DNA from: Eubacterium sp.
GTDB lineage: Bacteria; Bacillota_A; Clostridia; Lachnospirales; Lachnospiraceae
Assembly (NCBI GenBank): GCA_023663915.1
Contig: JAMPGN010000037.1
Span: 1 to 24,705, forward strand
Length of the DNA stretch: 24,705 nucleotides
Reading direction: 5' to 3'
In this document: piece after piece, positions 1 to 8,253 of the stretch
How the letters are laid out: each line of letters begins with the position of its first letter
How positions within the stretch are numbered: the stretch's first letter is position 1
Translations under genes and position numbers: made by a program
The notes under the pieces: model-generated
The model's database searches: none
What the model was told of the DNA's origin: nothing
What the model saw: only the letters and a program-made list of their open reading frames with translations

Positions 1-153
1 CATGTCCCGAAATTGCTATTTCCTAGACGGAATACTAAGAAAATCTCAGTCTCCTTCACAAGACAACTGCGTGAACTTTTTGTGCAATCTGCCAGCTACA
101 GTTTATCGAAAAAGTTTTTGACATCCGAATCAATGTGGTAAACTAATTTTGGC

Positions 154-203
154 TATGCTATAATAGACGCAGACTCAGCAGTCTGCGTCACAAGAATTGC
201 TGC
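154..203 (+). repeat. Hairpin repeat copy 1
   Basis: This copy contains a perfect 10-bp inverted repeat, GACGCAGACT (166-175) and AGTCTGCGTC (180-189), around a CAGC loop. It is directly followed by a second stem, CAAGAATTGC (191-200) with GCAATTTTTG (204-213), which pairs with one G-U. The unit recurs 92 bases downstream. It may be an RNA leader structure or a repressor site overlapping the extended -10 box. Confidence 0.75.
156..164 (+). promoter_or_regulatory. Extended -10 promoter element
   Basis: TGCTATAAT is a perfect extended -10 (TG-N-TATAAT). The position 17 bases upstream holds only a poor -35 (TGGTAA at 136-141), and the good TTGACA at 118-123 is 35 bases away, too far to pair with this box. 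Extended -10 promoters often tolerate a poor -35. The expected start, about seven bases downstream, falls inside the adjoining inverted repeat, so that repeat could be an operator. It probably serves the membrane protein and glycosyltransferase run starting at 344. Confidence 0.55.
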
Positions 204-245
204 GCAATTTTTGCTGGTGTTGCCAAGGATTACAGCTTCTGTGAT

Positions 246-295
246 TATGATATAGTAGACGCAGACTCGGCGGTTTGCGTCACAAGAATTGCTGT
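246..295 (+). repeat. Hairpin repeat copy 2
   Basis: This is the second copy of the 154-203 unit, including a TGATATAGT box at 248-256. The stem is GACGCAGACT (258-267) with GGTTTGCGTC (272-281). It differs from copy 1 at two stem positions, and both changes turn Watson-Crick pairs into G-U pairs, so an RNA hairpin is kept although the DNA palindrome is no longer perfect. The second stem of copy 1 is not conserved here. Confidence 0.75.
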
Positions 296-343
296 GATTT
301 GGCGGCATTACAACACGGAATCAGAGGAGATAGTTTACTGAAA

Positions 344-1441
344 ATGATACAGTTGATCGGTCTGTTAATCTGGCTTGTGGTCATTCCGGCTGGTATCGGG
401 CTGATACCGGCGCATTTCATGCCTGTGAGGAGGAGGACTTTGGGGTTCGTGATGCTTGCGGGATATTTTGGCATGTGGGCGGTGTTTGAGGTGGTCACGA
501 TCCCAGCGGTGATCTTTGTAAAATATCATAATTTTAAGGTAGCGTCTAATTGCTTTATGGTACTTAGTATTGTGTGTGCCATGGTGGGGCTGTGGCTTTT
601 GTACCGTGACAGGAAAGAGTGGGAACTGACTTCACCTGTCACGTATGTATGGAATATGTCATGGGCGGAGCGGATAGAATGGCTGCTGTTTTTTGCGTTG
701 CTTGGTTTTCAGCTTTATAAGGCGGCGGCTTACGCTTCCTTTGACGGGGATGACGCATACTATGTGGTGGAGTCTCTGATCGCACAGCAGGCGGATGTGA
801 TGTACCGTATCCTGCCGTACACCGGCAGACCTACCGATCTGGATGTCAGGCATGTGCTGGCGGTATTTCCGATGTGGGTTGCTTATGTGGCTGTTAAAAG
901 TGATATCCATGCGACAATCGTGTCGCATTTAGTCATGCCTTTTGTGCTGATTCCGTTAAGTTATCTCGTATATTATGAGGTGGGGAAGGTTCTTTTTTGC
1001 CGGAAGAAGGAGAGCTACCGGGAAGATTTACCGATTTTTATGATTATGATTGCGATGTTTCAGATATTCGGGAATGTGTCGATCTACACGAACGAGACAT
1101 TTTTCCTGACAAGGACATGGCAGGGAAAGGCAGTGGCGGGCAGTCTGGTGATCCCTGCGCTCTTCTGGCTTTTTCTGTCGATTTATGACGGGGCGGCGAA
1201 GAGGCGGCGCACGGATATCGGGCTGTGGATCGTACTCGTGTGTGTCAATATGACGGCGGGGATATGTAGTTCTATCGCCGTTTTCCTGGTGTGTATTTTG
1301 ATGGCGCTCACGGCGTTTGGGCTTGCGATAGCGGAGCGGGATTACCGGGTGATACTCAGGATGGGTGCGGCATGTATCCCGAATGTGATCTATATGATGA
1401 TCTATGTGGTCATGGGATACAGTTATTTGTTGAAAGGATAG
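344..1441 (+). CDS. DUF6077-like polytopic membrane protein
   Basis: This 365-residue protein has about ten hydrophobic segments. It carries the pattern I associate with DUF6077-type proteins of Firmicutes glycan loci: GDDAYYV in a loop, then an arginine/proline-rich loop, then TWQGKAV before another membrane segment. The role is unknown; a part in surface-glycan assembly at the membrane is inferred from the neighbours. An upstream in-frame TTG at 275 lies in the hairpin repeat and has no ribosome site. ATG 344 follows GAGGAG (324-329) by 14 bases and begins directly with a membrane segment, so I prefer it. The protein stops just after a CIPNVIY segment. A second polytopic protein, which could be its detached C-terminal half, lies beyond two glycosyltransferase genes at 3429. 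Confidence 0.7.
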   Translation: MIQLIGLLIWLVVIPAGIGLIPAHFMPVRRRTLGFVMLAGYFGMWAVFEVVTIPAVIFVKYHNFKVASNCFMVLSIVCAMVGLWLLYRDRKEWELTSPVTYVWNMSWAERIEWLLFFALLGFQLYKAAAYASFDGDDAYYVVESLIAQQADVMYRILPYTGRPTDLDVRHVLAVFPMWVAYVAVKSDIHATIVSHLVMPFVLIPLSYLVYYEVGKVLFCRKKESYREDLPIFMIMIAMFQIFGNVSIYTNETFFLTRTWQGKAVAGSLVIPALFWLFLSIYDGAAKRRRTDIGLWIVLVCVNMTAGICSSIAVFLVCILMALTAFGLAIAERDYRVILRMGAACIPNVIYMMIYVVMGYSYLLKG

Positions 1442-1459
1442 GAGAAGAGCGGACAGGCT

Positions 1460-2524
1460 ATGAAGATTGTGTTTGTGATTCCGAACATGACAGGCGGGGG
1501 AACAGAGCGGGTCATATCGCTATTATCGGACGAGTATATCAGAATGGGGCATGAAGTTGCAATCATGCAGTTTGCGGGATATGAGCATGCCTATGAATTG
1601 AATGATCGGGTGGACGATTTTAGCGTCGCATCGAAATCGGGAGGCAATCCCATTGTTATGTGGAAAAGATTCGTCGCTATGCGTAGATATTTTAAACAGA
1701 ATTCCGATGCGTACATCTTTGCTTTTTGTGTTATGGGGGCAGTATTTTCGGTTCTGACGACATGGGGAATGAAGCGGTATATTCTGGTAGCGGAACGCAA
1801 CAGTCCGGACAGTTGTAATGTCAAGAAACTGCGGAATTGGGCGTATCGGCGTGCTGATCGGATCACATTTCAGACACCGGACGGAATTAGTTATTTTCCG
1901 AAAGAAATAGCAGAGAAAGCGGTAGTAATACCAAATCCGATCGATGAATCCGTACCGGGGCGGTATGAGGGAATTAGGAAACATCGGATTGTGACGGTGG
2001 GCAGATTGCATAAACAGAAAAACCATGCACTTTTGTTGGAGGCTTTCGCGGATTTTTCTAAGAAGTTTGCGGACTATGAACTGCATATATACGGCGAAGG
2101 CGAGCTGGAACAGGAGTTAAAAGGACAGGCAAAGCTGTTGGGAATTTACGATAAAGTTATTTGGCACGGCTTTTGTGCGAATGTCAGAGAAGAAATCCAG
2201 GATGCAAGAATGTTTGTTCTTTCGTCCGATTTTGAGGGAATCTCTAATTCCATGCTGGAAGCTTTGGCGATGGGAGTGCCTACGATCTCTACAGACTGCC
2301 CGATCGGTGGAGCGCGAGTCTACATTGAACCTGGAGAAAGCGGGCTGCTGGTTCCGGTCAGAGACAGACGTGCGCTGGCACAAGCCATGATCAGACTTGC
2401 GTCGGACGAGGAACTGGCGCAGAGACTGTCTGTGAATGCCGCCAAGATGAAAGATAAATATTCTGTTGCGGGCATTGCAAGGAGATTTCTTGAAGCAGCA
2501 GATATTTCGGAGAGGAATCTATGA
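1460..2524 (+). CDS. GT4-family glycosyltransferase
   Basis: A GT-B glycosyltransferase of 354 residues, the usual size for family GT4. The N-terminus MKIVFVIPNMTGGGTERV has the glycine-rich acceptor-side loop and the GG.ER motif. The C-terminal half has VGRLHKQKNHALLLEAF followed by the EX7E signature, with E259 and E267 in EGISNSMLEALAMG. It should be cytoplasmic and transfer a sugar from a nucleotide donor to a membrane-bound glycan acceptor; donor and acceptor cannot be read from sequence. The start is 18 bases after the previous stop, with AGGAGAAG just upstream. It overlaps the next gene by four bases (ATGA), which implies translational coupling. Base use looks more AT-rich than in the flanking membrane-protein genes. 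Confidence 0.9.
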   Translation: MKIVFVIPNMTGGGTERVISLLSDEYIRMGHEVAIMQFAGYEHAYELNDRVDDFSVASKSGGNPIVMWKRFVAMRRYFKQNSDAYIFAFCVMGAVFSVLTTWGMKRYILVAERNSPDSCNVKKLRNWAYRRADRITFQTPDGISYFPKEIAEKAVVIPNPIDESVPGRYEGIRKHRIVTVGRLHKQKNHALLLEAFADFSKKFADYELHIYGEGELEQELKGQAKLLGIYDKVIWHGFCANVREEIQDARMFVLSSDFEGISNSMLEALAMGVPTISTDCPIGGARVYIEPGESGLLVPVRDRRALAQAMIRLASDEELAQRLSVNAAKMKDKYSVAGIARRFLEAADISERNL

Positions 2525-3414
2525 GCAGTATTACCATTATAACCCCCACATATAACAGGGCAGGTCTGCTTCCAAGGCTGTATCAAAGTCTTTGCAGCCA
2601 GACAAATGGCGATTTTGAGTGGCTTGTGATTGACGATGGCAGTCAGGATGATACAGAAGAGTTGATTGGAAAATATTGTCGGGAAAATGTGATCAAAATT
2701 GATTATGAACGACAGGAGAATGCAGGGAAACACACGGCGCTTAACAGGGGAATTACCCGGATACGGTCCGAACTGACTTTTATTGTGGACAGTGATGACT
2801 ATCTGCCGGAGGATGCGGTAGCTATCATTCTGTCATACCACCGAAAATACAGGGATACGAAAGGACTGTGCGGTTACAGTTTTTTACGATGCCATGGGGA
2901 TGGCAGCGTCAACACGGCGTATTTTCCCAAAGATGAACTGATTGCGACCTATCTGGAAGCGAGAATTAACGGAAATATCGGCGGTGATAAGGCAGAAGTT
3001 TTTTATACAGATATTCTGAAACAGTATCCTTTTCCAGTGTTTGAGGGCGAGAAGTATATGCCGGAGGATGCTGTATGGATGCAGATGTCCGGACCATATA
3101 AGATGGTGCATATTAACCAAAATGTATATTTCTGCGATTATCTGGAAGGTGGTTTGACGCAGACTGGACGGAAGATGAAGATTTATTCACCCAGAGGGAT
3201 GACGCTTCGTTCTCGAATATATCTGCAGAACAAAGACACTTGTCTGAAAGTGAAAATCAAGATGATGATGCTGTATATCATCTATGGTCATTTCGCGAAA
3301 TATGATGATCGGAAGTTGTATAAAGAGATAGGAAATAAGGTGTTATGGTATCTGCTTTATATTCCGTCTGATCTGATTTATAGGATGTGGAAAAGAAAGT
3401 TGAGTGCAAACTAG
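2521..3414 (+). CDS. GT2-family glycosyltransferase
   Basis: A 297-residue GT-A glycosyltransferase of family GT2. It opens with ITIITPTYNRAGLLPRLYQS, then WLVIDDGS, the ENAGKHTALNRG element, and the metal-binding FIVDSDD motif (D90, D92, D93). EDAVW further on resembles the base-containing ED motif of the family. The C-terminal third is basic, possibly lying on the inner membrane face. The start codon overlaps the stop of the GT4 gene as ATGA, so the two are very likely translated together and act on the same oligosaccharide. Donor and linkage are not predictable. Confidence 0.88.
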   Translation: MSSITIITPTYNRAGLLPRLYQSLCSQTNGDFEWLVIDDGSQDDTEELIGKYCRENVIKIDYERQENAGKHTALNRGITRIRSELTFIVDSDDYLPEDAVAIILSYHRKYRDTKGLCGYSFLRCHGDGSVNTAYFPKDELIATYLEARINGNIGGDKAEVFYTDILKQYPFPVFEGEKYMPEDAVWMQMSGPYKMVHINQNVYFCDYLEGGLTQTGRKMKIYSPRGMTLRSRIYLQNKDTCLKVKIKMMMLYIIYGHFAKYDDRKLYKEIGNKVLWYLLYIPSDLIYRMWKRKLSAN

Positions 3415-3428
3415 TATAGGAGCAGTCT

Positions 3429-4202
3429 ATGTGGGGTATTTTTTTAGAGAGTGTCGTCATATTTAAAAATTATATGGGCTTTCATGAGAATGGCTATCTG
3501 GCGGGCATCTATCTTTTTATGCTGCTGTATCTGTGGCTGACGGAGAAGGATCAGCACAGACGGGCGATCTTCGTCTATGCCCCGACGATCCTTCTGGTGT
3601 TGTTTTTCTGTCCGCTGTTTCGCAAGGTATTTGTGCGGATTTTGGAAGATTCTGAGACGTATTATCGCCTTTTGTGGCTTTTGCAGATGAGCCTTGTCAG
3701 CGCTTACGGCATGATCCGATTGTGCGGCAGACACCGCAGGATCGGGCTTGTTGTCATGTGTGTGGCGATTGTGGCGTGCGGCAATTATGTCTATGACAGC
3801 GAGCATATCACGAAGGCGGAAAACGCTTACCATCTTCCGCAGGAAGCGATCGATATCGTGGACCGGATCGAACCGGAAGAAGGGCGGATCACGGTGCTCG
3901 TTCCGGCAGATCTGATCTACTATGTGCGGCAGTACAGCACGAACATCGAACTGCCTTACGGACGGGAAATGCTGATTGCCAGATGGGATTACCATCATGC
4001 CATGTATGAGGCGATGGAGAAAGCGGAAGTGATCGAGACGGAAGAATTTGCCAGTTTGGCAAGGGAGTATCCCTGTGCTTATGTGATATTAAAAGAGGAC
4101 CGCGAGACAGACAAACCGCTTACCGAGTGCGGATATACGTTGTATGACCGTGTAGGGGAGTATTTGATCTACAAGGATTTGGAGACGGACGATGCTGTTT
4201 AA
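3429..4202 (+). CDS. Polytopic membrane protein, possible C-terminal partner of the first gene
   Basis: A 257-residue protein with four hydrophobic segments in the first 120 residues and a soluble, acidic C-terminal half. The stretch FFCPLFRKVF followed by ETYYRLLWLL is one I associate with membrane proteins of Firmicutes polysaccharide loci, usually next to or within DUF6077-like proteins. I do not know its biochemical role. The start is well supported by AGGAG seven bases upstream. The gene ends 11 bases inside the start of the MBOAT gene, so the two are probably co-translated. It may be independent or the displaced C-terminal part of the protein at 344-1441. Confidence 0.65.
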   Translation: MWGIFLESVVIFKNYMGFHENGYLAGIYLFMLLYLWLTEKDQHRRAIFVYAPTILLVLFFCPLFRKVFVRILEDSETYYRLLWLLQMSLVSAYGMIRLCGRHRRIGLVVMCVAIVACGNYVYDSEHITKAENAYHLPQEAIDIVDRIEPEEGRITVLVPADLIYYVRQYSTNIELPYGREMLIARWDYHHAMYEAMEKAEVIETEEFASLAREYPCAYVILKEDRETDKPLTECGYTLYDRVGEYLIYKDLETDDAV

Positions 4203-5670
4203 TTCTTATATTTTTGTATTTCTTTTTTTTCCAATATGTCTGCTTGGCTATTATGGGCTGGCACACTATGAGAAAAGCACGGCGGCAAAAGTTTTCCTGA
4301 TTGCCATGTCTTTCTGGTTTTACGGGTATTTCAACCTGTCTTACTTGCTGATTATGGTATGCAGCATCGGGGGCAACTATCTGTTTCACCGGTGGCTGTC
4401 ACGCAGACCGCATCGGGGAATTATGATCGCGGCAGTGGCGCTTGACTTAGGAGTGCTGTTTTGGTTTAAATATTATGATTTTTTTGTCTCTACCGTGAAT
4501 GTGGTGTTTCATACGGATGTGGCGCTTCGGCATATTTTACTGCCTCTCGGCATCAGCTTTTTTACGTTCCAGCAGATTTCTTTTGTCGTAGATACGTACA
4601 GGGGCGAGGTGCAGGATTGTCCGTTTGTTGATTACGCTCTGTTTGTATCCTTTTTCCCGCAGCTGATCGCGGGACCGATTGTCAACCACAACGAGATGCT
4701 TCCGCAGTTTGCTAAGGCGGGGAAACGCAATGTATTGTGGGACAGGATTGCGGAAGGGCTCGGGCTTTTTATCTTAGGGATGTCCAAAAAAGTCCTGCTC
4801 GCGGATACGTTTGGCGTCGGCGTGGACTACGGGTATGCGAATATTGAGCTTTTGGGGCGCGCAGACGCGGTCGTCGTCATTCTGTTTTATACCCTGCAAT
4901 TATATTTTGATTTCAGCGGATACTGCGATATGGCGCGGGGAATCGCTAAGATGCTCGGCATGGAGATTCCGGTCAATTTTGACTCTCCGTACAAGGCGGT
5001 CAACATCGTTGATTTCTGGAAAAGATGGCATATTACGCTGAATCGTTTCTTTACGAAATACGTCTATATTCCGCTTGGCGGCAACCGCAAGGGGGCGGCG
5101 CGGATGTACTTCAATCTGATGGCGGTGTTCCTGCTCAGCGGGCTATGGCATGGCGCGGGTTGGAATTATCTTGTGTGGGGTGCAATGCACGGTGTGCTGT
5201 ATGTGCTGACTAGATGGTGGCAGAAAAATGTGCAGCCGCATGTTTCTCTTGGAACAATCATGCATAAGATTATGACGATTGTGTCACAAATGCTTTTGTT
5301 CCTGTATGTCAGCGTGGCATGGGTATATTTCCGGGCGGAGAACATAGCGCAGGCAAACCAGATGCTTTTTACCGCAATCAGGGGAAAGGTACAGAAGATG
5401 TCCATGGAGCTGGCGGAGTGCTTTCAGGTGGACGAGCTGTGGTATGTGATCAAGGTGCTTCACTTAGATAACATGGCATACAGCAGGTATATTCTGATGT
5501 GGGCGCTTCTGGCGGCTGGGCTGTATTTTGCCTTGATCGGGCGAAACGCGGCGCAGCGGATGGAGCGCGTGAAGTACGGGGCGTGGACGACGGCGGTATT
5601 TGCAGTGCTTACCGTGTGGTGCGTGCTTACCTTTTCAAAAGTCAGCACGTTTCTGTATTTCAATTTCTGA
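4192..5670 (+). CDS. MBOAT-family O-acyltransferase (AlgI/DltB type)
   Basis: A 492-residue multi-pass membrane protein of the MBOAT family, full length for AlgI-like members. Family hallmarks are LPLGISFFTFQQISFVVD, the FFPQLIAGPI segment, DFWKRWHITLNRFF with H280, and the LSGLWHGAGWNYLVWG motif carrying the invariant catalytic His (H320). Such proteins pass acyl groups, commonly acetyl, from a cytoplasmic donor across the membrane to an extracellular partner that modifies a polysaccharide. The next gene encodes a suitable SGNH-type partner. It overlaps the previous gene by 11 bases. The acyl group and target glycan are not determinable. Confidence 0.92.
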   Translation: MLFNSYIFVFLFFPICLLGYYGLAHYEKSTAAKVFLIAMSFWFYGYFNLSYLLIMVCSIGGNYLFHRWLSRRPHRGIMIAAVALDLGVLFWFKYYDFFVSTVNVVFHTDVALRHILLPLGISFFTFQQISFVVDTYRGEVQDCPFVDYALFVSFFPQLIAGPIVNHNEMLPQFAKAGKRNVLWDRIAEGLGLFILGMSKKVLLADTFGVGVDYGYANIELLGRADAVVVILFYTLQLYFDFSGYCDMARGIAKMLGMEIPVNFDSPYKAVNIVDFWKRWHITLNRFFTKYVYIPLGGNRKGAARMYFNLMAVFLLSGLWHGAGWNYLVWGAMHGVLYVLTRWWQKNVQPHVSLGTIMHKIMTIVSQMLLFLYVSVAWVYFRAENIAQANQMLFTAIRGKVQKMSMELAECFQVDELWYVIKVLHLDNMAYSRYILMWALLAAGLYFALIGRNAAQRMERVKYGAWTTAVFAVLTVWCVLTFSKVSTFLYFNF

Positions 5671-5722
5671 CATATTTGTGTCTTGCTGCAAATTCACAGA
5701 CTGGTAAGAATGGGAGAGGAAC

Positions 5723-6778
5723 ATGAACCGGTATAAAAAGTGGCTTCTATCCACAATCGTGACAATCTGCATATTGTTTGTTCTGGTGGCGGCGATGGTG
5801 GTCTATGTCGATCCTTTTTTTCAGTATCATGCTCCGCTTGAGAATTTCCCCTATCTGGTGGACAACCAGCTTTCCCAGAATCCGGGGATGGCGAAAAATA
5901 TGGAGTATGACAGCGTGATCCTCGGCTCTTCCATGACGGTGAATTTCAATACGAACTGGTTTAAAGAATTACTGGATCTGCAGACGATCAAATTAAATTA
6001 CAGCGGCGCTTATCCCAAAGATCAGGCGAATATCATGGATATTATTTTTACTAGTGGTCATGAGGTGGATGCCGTATTCTTAGGGGTCGATGTGATGACC
6101 TATACCGGCGGTGTTGAGGAGACGAAATACCCGATTCCCGAATATCTCTACGATAATCATTATTTAAACGACGTACAATATCTGTTCAATAAAGATGTGG
6201 TTTTAAACTATATTTTGAGACCCATTGCGGATCCCGACAAAACGGATCTGGCGACAGTTTATCAGAGCTGGTGGACGGACGAATATTACAATATCCAGTG
6301 GGTGATGCATAATTATGTGCGTCCCGAAACGGTAGCGGTCGAGACGGAACCGGACGCGTATATCGAGAGCGTGGATTTAAATCTTAAGACAAATCTCTGT
6401 CCGTACATCGAGCAGAATCCACAGACGGAGTTCTATATTTTCTTTCCTCCCTACAGCATTTTGTACTGGAATGATGTGATACATGAGAATCATCTGGAGG
6501 CGACGATGAACGAATATGAGTACATCGTGGAAACTTTGCTTGCCTACGAGAATGTGCGCATATTCTTTTTCCCGAATGAAGAGTGGATTGTGACGGATCT
6601 CAATAACTATGCGGATTACACGCATTATCACAGGGATATCAACCGGTATATGACGGAATGTTTCGCGGACGGAACCTGTGAGGTGAAGAGCATGGACGAG
6701 ATGCGAGAGGAACTTGCCAAAATGCGGGAAGTGATCGATGGGTTTGACTTTGAGGGGTTGTTTTCGGTTGAGTATTGA
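5723..6778 (+). CDS. AlgX/DltD-like SGNH acyltransferase partner
   Basis: A 351-residue protein with one N-terminal membrane anchor (about residues 8-30) and an extracytoplasmic SGNH-like domain. Block I is ILGSSMTVNF with the likely nucleophile in GSS (S69/S70). The block V equivalent is DYTHYH near residues 298-303, giving the Asp and His of a catalytic triad. Proteins of this layout directly follow MBOAT genes and carry the acyl group to the exported sugar polymer, as AlgX or DltD do. The start follows GGGAGAGGAAC. The gap from the MBOAT gene is 52 bases with no terminator, so one transcript is likely. The family name is inferred from motif and context. Confidence 0.78.
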   Translation: MNRYKKWLLSTIVTICILFVLVAAMVVYVDPFFQYHAPLENFPYLVDNQLSQNPGMAKNMEYDSVILGSSMTVNFNTNWFKELLDLQTIKLNYSGAYPKDQANIMDIIFTSGHEVDAVFLGVDVMTYTGGVEETKYPIPEYLYDNHYLNDVQYLFNKDVVLNYILRPIADPDKTDLATVYQSWWTDEYYNIQWVMHNYVRPETVAVETEPDAYIESVDLNLKTNLCPYIEQNPQTEFYIFFPPYSILYWNDVIHENHLEATMNEYEYIVETLLAYENVRIFFFPNEEWIVTDLNNYADYTHYHRDINRYMTECFADGTCEVKSMDEMREELAKMREVIDGFDFEGLFSVEY

Positions 6779-6844
6779 CTGGGTATGGACTTGCCAGTGC
6801 TGAAGTGTTAGAAAGTTGATAGACTTTATGTGCTCCTTGTGATA

Positions 6845-6853
6845 TGCTATAAC
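6845..6853 (+). promoter_or_regulatory. Extended -10 box upstream of the 64-aa gene
   Basis: TGCTATAAC at 6845-6853 is an extended -10 element about 40 bases before the small gene. The hexamer at the standard -35 distance (TTTATG, 6825-6830) is weak. The same TATGCTA core appears at three other promoters in this window. It implies that the small gene can be transcribed apart from the preceding acylation genes. Confidence 0.5.
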
Positions 6854-6892
6854 TGAGTTAAGGATTGTTTTCTGTCATTAGGAGGTGGTACG

Positions 6893-7087
6893 ATGCCAAA
6901 TACAAATTTGGAGATCACGCAAAAGGCTATGGAAGACTTTAGAAAGATTCAAGTGCATATGTTAATTGCACGAAAAGAAAATGCAACGGAAACATATGCA
7001 AGTTTGAAAGATGAATATATATATCTTAAAAATTTTCTTAATGTTGCCGGTGTTAATCTTACAGAATTAGACAAGATCAAAGAATAG
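6893..7087 (+). CDS. Small hypothetical protein (64 aa)
   Basis: I recognise no family. The protein is largely predicted helical and charged, with no membrane segment, no cysteines and no signal peptide. The middle (about residues 25-50) is rich in Tyr, Lys and Leu and could form an amphipathic helix. Coding status is well supported: AGGAGGTGG sits a few bases before the ATG, an extended -10 box lies upstream, and a classical intrinsic terminator follows about 16 bases after the stop. It is a free-standing monocistronic gene between the acylation genes and the convergent SGNH-like gene. A regulatory or protein-binding role is possible but nothing in the sequence shows it. Confidence 0.75.
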   Translation: MPNTNLEITQKAMEDFRKIQVHMLIARKENATETYASLKDEYIYLKNFLNVAGVNLTELDKIKE

Positions 7088-7103
7088 AATCGTAGCAGAT
7101 AAT

Positions 7104-7143
7104 AAGGGTGCCGAGTCTGTCAATCAGCACCCTTTTTCTTTTT
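7104..7143 (+). terminator. Intrinsic terminator after the 64-aa gene
   Basis: The stem AAGGGTGC (7104-7111) pairs with GCACCCTT (7127-7134) and runs into a T-rich tract through 7143. The loop is about 15 bases. It lies just after the stop codon at 7087 and should end transcription before the convergent gene. Confidence 0.88.
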
Positions 7144-7233
7144 AAAAACTTTTCAGCTTGTTTTGAGTAATGAATATCCATGCTGGACTCTTTTCTCCGG
7201 GTTATTAATTGTGTGATCTATAATTTCCCGGGT

Positions 7234-8253
7234 CTATTCAGACTCCGCTGTCCCACCTGCCAGATTTGGGAAAATACACTGTACGAACCTCTCTGCCAGA
7301 AGTTCCCTGCCCGCGTCGTTAAAGTGAATATAGTCCGTCATATAATCAAGATAATTATCCTCATTGATGGAACCGTAGAAATTATCAATGAACGAAACGC
7401 CGCAGTCGCTCGCAGCGTCCAGCTCTTTCTGCAGATAATGGCTTAATGTCCCATGTCCTAAATCTACGCGATCCCCGTTCTCGAAGTTGCCTTCCTCGTT
7501 GATGGTGTGGCAGAAGGTATGCGACATCACTACGATGCGAATGTGAGGATACGCTTCCTGTATCGCCGTAATTCCGGCTCTTAACGCGCCCGTGTATGTC
7601 ACAATGGATTGCGGGGCATTGGGATCGTCGCAGGAACGTTTGTTGATATAATCACTGCCATCATACATGATACAGATTACGTCGATGCTGTTCATATCCA
7701 GGGTTTCCAGCATGGCTGTCGTGCGCGGGAATGCTTCGTCATAGCTGTAAGTCGCCGCTGTCTTCATCAGATCGAAATTGCCTGAGGCAAGACTCTGCGC
7801 CACATATGAAAAAGAAAAGGCATCCAGAATATATCCGTCGTTGTAAGATTCAAACTGTGCCGCTGCAGTGGTGCCGGTAAATGAGCCGTTATACACAGCA
7901 GCCCCTGTTTTGGCTGCAATCTGTTCCGCCAGTCCGCCCTCTCCCTGGTTTAAGGAAAAAGGATCGTCGCCCAGGCATAGGATCGTCGTTACGCCGTCGT
8001 CCTCATGCCCTTCGAGTTTGTCCGGGGCAAGAGGGATGATATTATCCATCGCTTCGATATCAAATTCAGTGGTCTGGATATTCGGGTCATATTCGGATGC
8101 AACGCCTTTGTTCCATTTATACAGCCGATAGGCACAAAAAACTACAATCAGTATAATGATAACCAGGAAGATAAAATGTATATTGATATGAAAATGTCTG
8201 TCCTGCTTTTCAGTATCGACAAGCTGGTTGTCTGTTTCCTTATTTTGGTTCAT
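7234..8253 (-). CDS. Membrane-anchored SGNH-like protein lacking the GDS serine
   Basis: This 339-residue protein has a short cytoplasmic N-terminus, one membrane helix (about residues 24-42) and an extracytoplasmic domain. The fold looks SGNH-like: block I is ILCLGDDPFS near residues 91-100, the central IMYDGSDYIN resembles block III, and TDYIHFNDAGRELLAE holds the block V D307 and H310. The normal GDS nucleophile position is Asp (D97), so it may be non-catalytic, use another residue such as S100, or belong to a divergent clade. I chose the start at 8253 because AAGGAGG sits five bases upstream; the longer frame from 8295 lacks this. It is convergent with the small gene. A role near the O-acylation pair is inferred only from location. 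Confidence 0.7.
   Translation of the reverse strand: MNQNKETDNQLVDTEKQDRHFHINIHFIFLVIIILIVVFCAYRLYKWNKGVASEYDPNIQTTEFDIEAMDNIIPLAPDKLEGHEDDGVTTILCLGDDPFSLNQGEGGLAEQIAAKTGAAVYNGSFTGTTAAAQFESYNDGYILDAFSFSYVAQSLASGNFDLMKTAATYSYDEAFPRTTAMLETLDMNSIDVICIMYDGSDYINKRSCDDPNAPQSIVTYTGALRAGITAIQEAYPHIRIVVMSHTFCHTINEEGNFENGDRVDLGHGTLSHYLQKELDAASDCGVSFIDNFYGSINEDNYLDYMTDYIHFNDAGRELLAERFVQCIFPNLAGGTAESE

Larger units (their letters stand above)
1..343. other. Upstream non-coding leader region
   Basis: No convincing gene is seen before the ATG at 344. The stretch holds a TTGACA hexamer at 118-123, an extended -10 box at 156-164, a hairpin-bearing 50-bp repeat in two copies and a second small hairpin at 191-213. 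A 46-codon frame is open from the left edge to a TAA at 139-141. Its sequence matches no family I recognise, so it could be the tail of an upstream gene or chance. Confidence 0.6.

Noticed and set aside
1..141. A 46-codon plus-strand frame open from the left edge, ending TAA at 139-141
   Set aside because: Its composition shows no recognisable domain and the stretch is AT-rich, so it cannot be told from chance. It might be the tail of an upstream gene.
275..343. N-terminal extension of the first membrane protein from a TTG start
   Set aside because: It lies within the hairpin repeat, has no ribosome site and adds a hydrophilic stretch ahead of a normal membrane-first start.
7197..7231. CCGGG...CCCGG inverted repeat as terminator for the minus-strand SGNH-like gene
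   Set aside because: The stem is short with a 25-base loop and no T-tract follows on the minus strand.
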